Source: Ascidia mentula (Eukaryota > Chordata > Ascidiacea > Phlebobranchia > Ascidiidae). From it: a DNA stretch of 64,000 nt. The position numbers and the translations under genes are program-made. The stretch lies in NCBI GenBank assembly GCA_947561715.1, contig OX387201.1, forward strand, positions 1,444,001 through 1,508,000, written 5' to 3'. Below are positions 56,701-64,000 of this stretch, one piece after another. The notes under the pieces were generated by a model, which made no database searches, was not told where the DNA came from, and worked only from the letters and a program-made list of their open reading frames with translations. Each line of letters opens with the position of its first letter. The first letter of the stretch is position 1.

Positions 56701-59140
56701 ATTATTATTTGAAAAGTGGCAGTGAGGTGGATAAACTCAGTCCCGTGTGTTTATTTATGTACCTGGAGTTTCTTTTATCTCTTCTTTGGGAACAATAAAA
56801 GCCAGCGTAACAATCTGATCGCCAAGAGGAGCGATTCCACAACATGCAAAGTCTGTTTTCAGCTGATGAGCTGGAATTTAAAGGCAAAGTTTTTTATTCC
56901 TAGATCGAACAGCAACAGTTCATATACATTCTTGCAACAGCTATCCACCTACACTATTTGTTGTGATAAGACTGTGTCTTTGCTAGTTTAAATTGTTTTC
57001 TAGATGTTGTTTATTTCAATCAAATACTTACTGATAACGCAGTACTTTGATGACTCCCGGTCTCTACCAGGTTTTTGACGTATTTCACAAACCTAAAGAA
57101 CAACTCATTTACTCAACATTTCTTTCTTCAAATTTAAAAAAAAGGTTATGCAGATCTTTAAGGAAATACCTACCTTGATGTCATTAAACCAACCAACAAG
57201 CAAAGTGTTGTCATCCTTCCATGTTATATGAGCGGGATATATTTCAGGACGGACAAGATTACTTGAACTTCCGCCTGCATCCGACCTGGGAATGTGAGTT
57301 ATTCTGCGGCCCTGTTTCGTGTCGTAAACTTTCACACCCTGCACATGATAAGAAATGCCTGTTGATGATTTGATATCATCTGAAGCTTTCGCATTCAACA
57401 AATTAACATCTATATATCCATAAAGCAATGACGTACAATAACAGGCAACAAAAAGTGTTTTGCTACGTTATCAACGCCAAAATAAAAAAACATCACAACC
57501 GCACAAGAAATCATAACATGTTGTATTAGTTTAATTCACACCCTGCACACGATATGAAATGAATATTTGTCAAATGTTTAAAATTGTCCAAGATTTTAAG
57601 ATTCAAAAACCCAATACCCACATATCCATAAAACAGTGATGTATGACAAATGACATAAATAGTGTTTGCTACCTTATCAAAGCCAAAATGACAAACCATC
57701 ACAATTGCACGAAAAGAATTATATGTTGTATTTGTATAAATGCTAAACAATCAGAACAAAAATTGCAATGTTGTAAAAATCCTACCAAGTCATTAGCCCA
57801 AGCAATCAAAGTCGTTCTCCATTTGATGTTTCTTATTAAACCTTCTCCACTGTGCAATTGTGATTGTTGTGTGCGACGCAGCCAACCCCTCTCACTTAAA
57901 ATTAATCTGTCCGTTCCAAAAACAATCTGCTTCGATGAGCTCTTCGTGTAGTTTGGTTCCAAAGCAACAGACTGTACCAAAAAAATTTGGTTTTTAATAA
58001 AATGGTAACACCTGACCAAGATCATTCACTCTTTGTATTGTTACCAAAAACCTTAAGTAACACAATTATCCACCTACTAAACTTTATCAATTTTATCAGC
58101 TTTTTAATGGAAATTACTTTTTTTTAACTTATTTGTTTGCATCAACAAGAGTAAAACTAAACAATAGAATGTTGAATAAAAAACTTTTAATAATTAGCAT
58201 ATAGCCTTTTTTCTACATGTGGTACATTGATAATTTGGTACTTTTTGTGTTAATGCTGCAACTGTAGTCTGGTCAAAATGTAAGTAGTAAAATATTTACT
58301 TTAAATGGGTTAAAAACAATATGATGAAGTATCACTTTCCTAACTTCACAGCCAAAACCAATACTGAGTGCAAATTTAACTTAGGCACAAAGGCTCAAGT
58401 AACTTTTACTTAGCACTCAACAAACTTACTTTTACAGGTTTATCGACTGTGATTAACTGATTGTATTCATCGGAATAAAGACCAGAAACACAAATGACCC
58501 CATCGTCTGAGCAACTTGCAATATAATCACCAGTTTCATCCAGAGCTATGCCGGTTACTGTTGTGCTGTGCTGGAATAAGTGTAGAAAAGGTTTACTTTA
58601 AAAGATCAAAGTTATTTAAATAAGGAAAAAACTTACTGATGCCATCTGTTTGATAGTTATGTTGTTTCCCTGGTGGTCCAGAATATGAATTGTTCCCCAG
58701 TGGGTTCCAAGTGCCACAAACTATGACGATAATTATCACAAATTTATCAATATATCAAAACACACACTTAAATGGATCACCTTTCCATGTAGGGCAATGC
58801 ATGATGCGGCATCTTTCTTCAATATTTCAAGAAGATCATTTCCCATTCGGTCATATTTTAATTGAGGTTCCTCCAAGTCGTCCTGTGAAATATTGACAGA
58901 ATGCAGTAATGCCGAAGCACAATGTCATGTTTTAGGAGTTTTTAATACTGGGAAAATCAATTGCTTAAAAGACAATGCCCTTTATTTGTACGCTAACAGC
59001 CAAATTGTATGTAACTTGTAATGCCCTGACCCAATAAATGAACCAAATACAAAAAAATCTTGTACTACTTATATGACAAACGAGGTATTTATGCTACCAT
59101 GTTCACATACCTCTGATTCTTCGCTACTACTTGACGCCAT
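50713..59140 (-). CDS. VPS41: VPS41, HOPS complex subunit, 24 exons
   Basis: Tethers late endosomes/vacuoles and lysosomes before fusion, as an effector of Rab7/Ypt7-type GTPases. Exons: 59111-59140, 58781-58882, 58637-58720, 58430-58570, 57786-57971, 57174-57338, 57032-57092, 56763-56870, 56360-56512, 55728-55894, 55253-55363, 54881-55006, 54470-54597, 54153-54261, 53925-54002, 53581-53631, 53402-53517, 53134-53210, 52761-52901, 52433-52554, 51957-52071, 51838-51885, 51136-51233, 50713-50757. Joined in frame they give 853 aa; human VPS41 is 854. An N-terminal beta-propeller (FVALGTHWGTIHILDHQGN) precedes the clathrin heavy-chain repeat region (RALSLITEHEDDVSRAVEF) and a C-terminal RING-like zinc site (CDACGRN, CFLCQHSFHDDC, CSVCKGK). 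The start codon context AAGATGGCG also fits a YY1 site. Every ligand pair expected for the RING is present, so the gene looks intact. Confidence 0.97.
56585..56645 (+). repeat. Diverged relative of the foldback/short interspersed repeat
   Basis: CTGCACTGAGACAACCATGA and GTTGACAGTGGCCATCTG in a VPS41 intron resemble blocks at 47205-47245 (GGACAGTGGCCATCTGTCTG) and the foldback arm (CTGCACTGATGAGACC). The similarity is partial, so family membership is tentative. Confidence 0.4.
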
Positions 59141-60046
59141 CTTCTTTCTCCGACAAAACTTCCAGAATCAAAATAACCATCTAACTAAACTAAAAGACTT
59201 TCACCATGGTATACCTAGCATACATTCAAGTCATGGAGGTTCTAAATCATTTTGTTGTTGTGGAACAAGCAATAACGTATACGAGCTACGTACCGGAACG
59301 GAATTTTACTTTCTGTTTCTTTTCTTTGACAACTCTATATAATTGTATTAACGAAATTAGAATGAAAACTCAAGCACCTTTTCTAAATATCGTGGTTCTT
59401 TATGAAGGGATTTTAAAGATCTGCTTATTTGCCATCATCGGATTTACAAACCGAAAAAGGGGAAAATCCCTACTCAATATATTTTGTGAACACCAACAAC
59501 GAGTGCACATTTTTGAGCGAAAAGTAAATAATTGCTGAACGTAAGGCCGGGTCCACACTCACGCCGCACACCGGCGTATAATGAAACAAACAAAGAATCC
59601 GCCGGCGCAAAGCGTGAGTGTGGACCCGGCCTAAGCGATCATCCAAACCAACGTCACTTTGTTGATTTCACAACTCCAGATAGACTGGTTGTATAAAATA
59701 CCCCAATAACTTTGAATATGATATATTCCAGCAAAATCCGGCAAAGTTGCCGATTTTTTTTTAATTTCACCTTTCGTGATTTTACTGTCTTTTCCGAGCT
59801 AGCCTATGTTCCGAGCACCTCTAAACCTAACGCCCAAGTAACAGAGGCAAAACATGCAGGTAATCGTAGGCTCAGCTGAATACAATTTTTTTCAGCGAAT
59901 TCCTTGTTTTAAACTAAGAAAGTAAAAAACGCACTTCAAAACAAAACAGCATTTTCGAACGAATTGAAGAAAAGAACCCAAGCACATGTGGAACGTATTA
60001 AGAAACAAATCTACAACGGAGGAAACGATTGGGTCAAGAATGAAGC
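59141..60046. other. Intergenic between VPS41 start and L3MBTL stop
   Basis: No exon seen. It must hold the VPS41 promoter (near 59140-59400) and the L3MBTL 3' untranslated region. It contains the small inverted-repeat element at 59545-59631, listed separately. Confidence 0.5.
59545..59631. mobile_element. 87-bp MITE with TAA target duplication
   Basis: GGCCGGGTCCACACTCACGC at the left is an exact 20-base inverted match to the right end; a further CCGGCG/CGCCGG pair lies inside. TAA flanks both sides (59542-59544 and 59632-59634). A 3-bp TWA duplication with GGCC-ended repeats is typical of PIF/Harbinger-type MITEs; the family assignment is inference. The whole element can fold into a hairpin. 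Confidence 0.88.
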
Positions 60047-63000
60047 TCAATTCCTCATTTTTTCAGCGACTTTGAACATCAAAATAGCATTGTATATTTT
60101 AACACTGGGACCGAGCTTCAGCTTCAAAACAGACGATATGTCAGCTTGAGTCAGCATGAGCAAGGCCTCGCCATCGATTTCCTGGGAAATGAAAACTTCC
60201 CCTAAGTTCGCTTTGCCGGTTAGTTTCTTCACGAAGTCTGAGACTTCCCCTGTGGTCCAGTTGGTCACCTGACTAGCCTTTATCCCATCCACGCCCGGCA
60301 GCAGTCGTACGTGTTGGTGCCAATAGTTCGGGGTGTCGTCTGTTTTGGTCATGGGCTGGTTCATGAACGTCGATCTGAAGGTGGGCGTCTCGTTGTAGCT
60401 CATCATGCGAGAGGGGCGCAGTTTGTATTTCTGAGAGATACTTCTTTTCACTTCAGGTTTTTCGTTTTCCTTCGACGGGCGGCGCTCGTTTATTTTTGAA
60501 CTGATCCTCGGCCGCCCTCGTTTCCTCTTCGGGAATGCAAAAGCTTTGCCGTTCTTTCGTCCGTCAACCACTATTTCTGACCTGGCGTCGCCTTCATCAT
60601 TCTTTTTTTCTGCCTGGAACAGCAAACGATCCGGAAGCGGTTCGCGTCCCAGGTTTTGTGGCGAGTACGGACAACCGAACTCACTGTGATGAGAAACATA
60701 TTTATCCTGACGGACGTGGCCGACCCCATTGCATCCTGGTATCGGGCACCCGGTCTGTTCGGCGTTCTGTAAAAGCTGTCCCGGACGCATAGGAGGTTGC
60801 AGTGGGTGATGGGTGCGGTAACCCCAAGTCGGTGGGTGCAAGTCTGTGGAGTCGGCGTCCAGCCAATCGTCGTACATATCGCTCCAACCGTCGAAGTGGA
60901 TTTTGACGCGATAATCGTCCACCTCAGCGATAGTGCCCACTCGAAGCAAAACCGGATTCCTCTGATCCACAACTTCCACTCTCATACCCGGGGAAAACCC
61001 GTGGGGATTGCACACAAATGCTGAAGGATCGGCGGATCGGTGATTTTGAAGGTAAACATCCCATTGGAAGACTTCGTTTTCGGAAAATCCAAGTGGAGGG
61101 GACAATTCCTTGTTGTTCTCTTTGCACCAGCCGATCGGCCTCACATAATTTGAAGTCGAAATCGCCCAATAATCGTAATCCGAGTCCCAGCCATCGAAAT
61201 GAATCAAAATGTAATTCCCGATGACGTCAATCACCGTGGCAACACAGGTCAGCGAAGGGTGTTTACGGTCCACTGCCTCCAGTTTGTCATTGACCTTGAA
61301 CTTCGTTTTGTTTTCGTTCTCCATGGGCGTAAAACAATCTTCCACGGCCGGGACGAGGCCCATTTCACTCGCGTACGCCTTCCAGCGGAACCCTGAGGCG
61401 TCGTGTCCGGTGGGTGGAGCCAGAGAGCGACCTGTTCGTTCGCAGAAACCGCATGGGAAGATGAACGGAGAATCGGCGTTGACCCAGAAGTTGTAGCAAC
61501 TCGGGTAACCTTCGAAGTGGAGGCGCACGCGGTGTCCGCACGTGGATACGACCGAAACGAGACAAATCATCGACTGATGGTTGGGATCGACCGCCTCGAG
61601 CAGATGCCCGGACTGGAACCGGTTCGGAATCTGAGGAAAGGGTTCGTAATTGTGGAGGTTAAGGAAGACGCTGTTCGGCGCAGCTTCGGCGTTCTCCCGT
61701 TCCAAGTGCTCCGCCCACGAAAACTTCTTCCGGTAGTTTGTGTCCTTTCGCGCCGGCGTGCCCCCCAGTGTTGCCATGCCAACATTGCGCCGCTTCGGTT
61801 GCGTTCCTTCGCCTGTGACGTCATCGCTGATGATGGACGGCTTTCGCCTTTTTTCGTAGCCTCCGCAATTTTCGCCGGATGAGGGAAGCCGAATTTTGAT
61901 TTTCAAATCGCCCGCCGACGCCTCCTTGTGGCGGAAGTTCTCGCCCGGGTACTGACCGGCTTCGTATGACGTCATACGTTTGCGTTCGGGAATCTTTTTG
62001 AGGAGTCGTTTGTGGCGCCCCGCGTTTTTCGCGATGCACTGTTTGCTGCAGAATCGGCCGTGGAATGATCGAGAGTCACCGACACGGCTGCAAAACAGAC
62101 ACTCGGTGTCGTAGCGGGGCACGCCGCTGAACTGCCGCTGGATGTCGCCATAAAACGAATCAAGGGGATCTTGGGTGTCTGAAACATATACGTTTTTATT
62201 TATGCGATGTTTGTACTTTCAGGGAATGAAGATGATCACATACTTGTCTTTCAAAGGTCTGCATATTTGCATAATTATATGGTTTAGCACTGTTTAAAAA
62301 GACACATTCCTATTTATGTACAGTTCAGTGTCAACACGACTGATACGGCTTATTATATTAAATGCATAATGTTAGTTGCAAAGGCGTAGCTTGGGCATTT
62401 TATTGTAAGTTGATACGCCTTAAGTATTTTGCACCTAAACAAACGTGTACAGCTTGATGGGATAACTTGACTACAATATTTTCTAACCAATGGCTTGACG
62501 TGACTCAATCATTGGATAATGGATAATGCCCATAGGTTCGCGAGTTCAAACCTCGCGGTAATTCGCTTGGATTATTGAAGCTAAAGTAGTTTTGACCATG
62601 CGGCATAACGTAATGCACGTGTGTAGGTACTGGTAGTGTTGTAGGTATTCACGATTGCTTTTGGCGCTAGAAAACACTATTGATTTTTTGACGTGTTTGA
62701 ATAATTACCTGTCTCCATTTCTGCTTCCTTCCCTTGCTTTGTTTCGTTTTCTTCTTCTTTTATTCTATCTACGTCACTGTCGATCTATGTAACAAATGTG
62801 AAAAACATTGAGGAATGTCACTTCAAATTGTACGTTGTTCCATGCAATTGCTTTAGCGACGATAAAGTTTTTGAAATGTGAAACAGTTTAAACACATTTC
62901 CGCGCAAAAAATGTATATGAAATTCGAAAAAAGATGGATCTAAGCTTTTAAGTTAACTCAAAAAATGGCACAAAATGTTTAGAGGCCCTTTATCACGTCA

Positions 63001-63956
63001 CAAATAGGGGGAGGTATATTCGGAAACTTGTTCTAATATAGTTGGCTTATCGGTGTCAAGTATTGCTTAATTTGATACGGAACGGTTGCTCTCGGGCTGT
63101 CACGCTTTTCCGACTGCCGGAAAATTGGTCTCATTCCGTACTTTTTCGCTTTCCTCATCCAACTTACCGTCAGATCATTATCAGGTCCCTCCACACTTTC
63201 ATTGCTTACGTCATCAGGCGTTACGTCATTCGTAGATTCACTTTCGCTTTCCGGTTTTTCCGTGATCATTTCCAACTCCCCGTCCTCGTTCTTTCGAAAC
63301 TGCAGATCAGAAATGAAACATCACGGTGGTGACGAAATGATTACGTCACAATATACGTTACCTTGAGATCGGAACCCGGCAATACCCAAATACCGTCGAT
63401 AAATTCCAAACCACCCGTTTCGCTGGGATCTGCACTTGGTGTAGTGACGTCATCGCTTGTTGTGACGTCACATGGTTTAGTGACGTCACATGGTTTAGTG
63501 ACGTTTGCTGCGGCCTCTGAAGAGGCTTGCTCTTGTTGAACGTGATTGGTTTGAGTCTATGAATTATTTATATTGTGTTATGGAGATTTCAATTAATCGA
63601 TGCAACATTACTCAATCACCTGCGTCACAAACGTAAATATACCCCCGGGGTCATTCAAGTGCAGGCGACACATTTAAAATCTCCTACAATTATTTCCGAA
63701 AATACCCCTGACATGCTCCCCCTTTGAAGATTACACACAATTGTAAAAGCATCAAAAATGTACTTGCCCGCCGTGAAAATATAGCAGTATCCGCAAAAGA
63801 AACATAAAGATCATTGTTTACGTCACAACGAGGGCTTATAGATCGAAATTTTGACGTAATACTTACAACTTCTACGTCGCTCGTAGCGGATACGCCATTA
63901 TCCTGTTCCGCTTCCATAGGTTCCGTTATAGTCGTCGTTGTGGAATCGGCAGACAT
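60047..63956 (-). CDS. L3MBTL: L3MBTL-family MBT-repeat chromatin protein, 5 exons
   Basis: Chromatin compaction/repression factor that reads lower-methylated histone lysines. Exons 63867-63956, 63362-63556, 63168-63299, 62709-62784 and 60047-62178 join in frame to about 874 aa. Residues 1-165 are acidic and Ser/Thr-rich. An FCS-type zinc finger follows (about 191-212, CLFC..FCSKQC), then three MBT repeats (about 319-423, 430-529, 537-628), a C2HC/CCHHC finger (about 642-668, CPIPGCNGVGH..), an AT-hook-like KRGRPR (717-722) and a SAM domain (about 803-868). The second MBT keeps the cage residues in HFDGWDSDYDYW, so methyl-lysine binding is expected. From the finger on, everything is in one 2.1-kb, GC-richer exon, unlike the other genes here. 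L3MBTL1, 3 and 4 are all possible orthologues. Confidence 0.95.
62485..62565 (+). repeat. tRNA-like sequence (T arm with B box) in L3MBTL intron
   Basis: GCGAG-TTCAAAC-CTCGC (62540-62556) is a perfect 5-bp T stem and loop and includes a polymerase III B-box-like GAGTTCAAACC. A D-arm/A-box-like GTGACTCAATCATTGG lies upstream. The expected acceptor stem (GGTAATT with a partner) is missing, so a tRNA-derived SINE or pseudo-tRNA is more likely than a working tRNA. Confidence 0.35.
63452..63505 (-). repeat. 18-bp tandem repeat in L3MBTL coding exon
   Basis: GTGACGTCACATGGTTTA is repeated in tandem, with a partial third copy (plus strand), encoding a repeated VTKPCD unit on the minus strand. Each copy contains a TGACGTCA palindrome. 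It looks like a small in-frame expansion in a disordered part of the protein. Confidence 0.85.
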
Positions 63957-64000
63957 TTTCCTGATTTAATTCATTTCCTGGAAAAAAAGTCGAAAATCGA

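Overview
The window looks like nuclear DNA of an intron-rich, compact animal genome. Short exons (about 15-500 bases) with GT..AG junctions alternate with introns mostly of 80-600 bases, the background is AT-rich, and small inverted-repeat transposons sit in the introns. The gene set (ASB with SOCS box, EB1, NACHT-type receptor, ARHGAP39, UPF0449, VPS41, L3MBTL) is chordate-like. Density and style fit an ascidian such as Ciona; the species is inference, not proven here. I rebuilt every gene by joining exons by hand at splice sites. Each of the eight multi-exon models keeps its reading frame from start to stop, a strong internal check.

Layout. 1-1240: no gene seen. 1241-5287 (+): ankyrin-repeat/SOCS-box protein with a ubiquitin-interacting motif, 13 exons, about 620 aa. 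7085-10983 (-): EB1 microtubule plus-end protein, 8 exons, about 317 aa, with a candidate alternative last exon. 11806-18329 (-): NACHT-domain NLR-like receptor, 15 exons, about 816 aa. 19853-26941 (-): ARHGAP39/Vilse Rho GTPase-activating protein (WW-WW-MyTH4-RhoGAP), 15 exons, about 698 aa. 26942-34641: nearly 8 kb with no supported coding gene. 34659-35447 (+): UPF0449 (C19orf25) coiled-coil protein, 138 aa. 37658-49402 (-): a 20-exon gene for a 1667-aa proline/glutamine/arginine-rich protein with an RS domain that I cannot name. 50713-59140 (-): VPS41 of the HOPS complex, 24 exons, 853 aa. 60047-63956 (-): L3MBTL-type MBT protein, 5 exons, about 874 aa, most of it in one 2.1-kb exon.

The genes do not form an operon or pathway; they are ordinary neighbours covering ubiquitin ligase adaptors, cytoskeleton, innate sensing, endolysosomal fusion and chromatin reading. 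The most noteworthy items are the unidentified RS/PQ protein, the NLR without a recognised signalling domain, the possible second C-terminus of EB1, four structurally clear small transposons (two with clean target-site duplications), and a striking excess of the palindrome TGACGTCA throughout the window.
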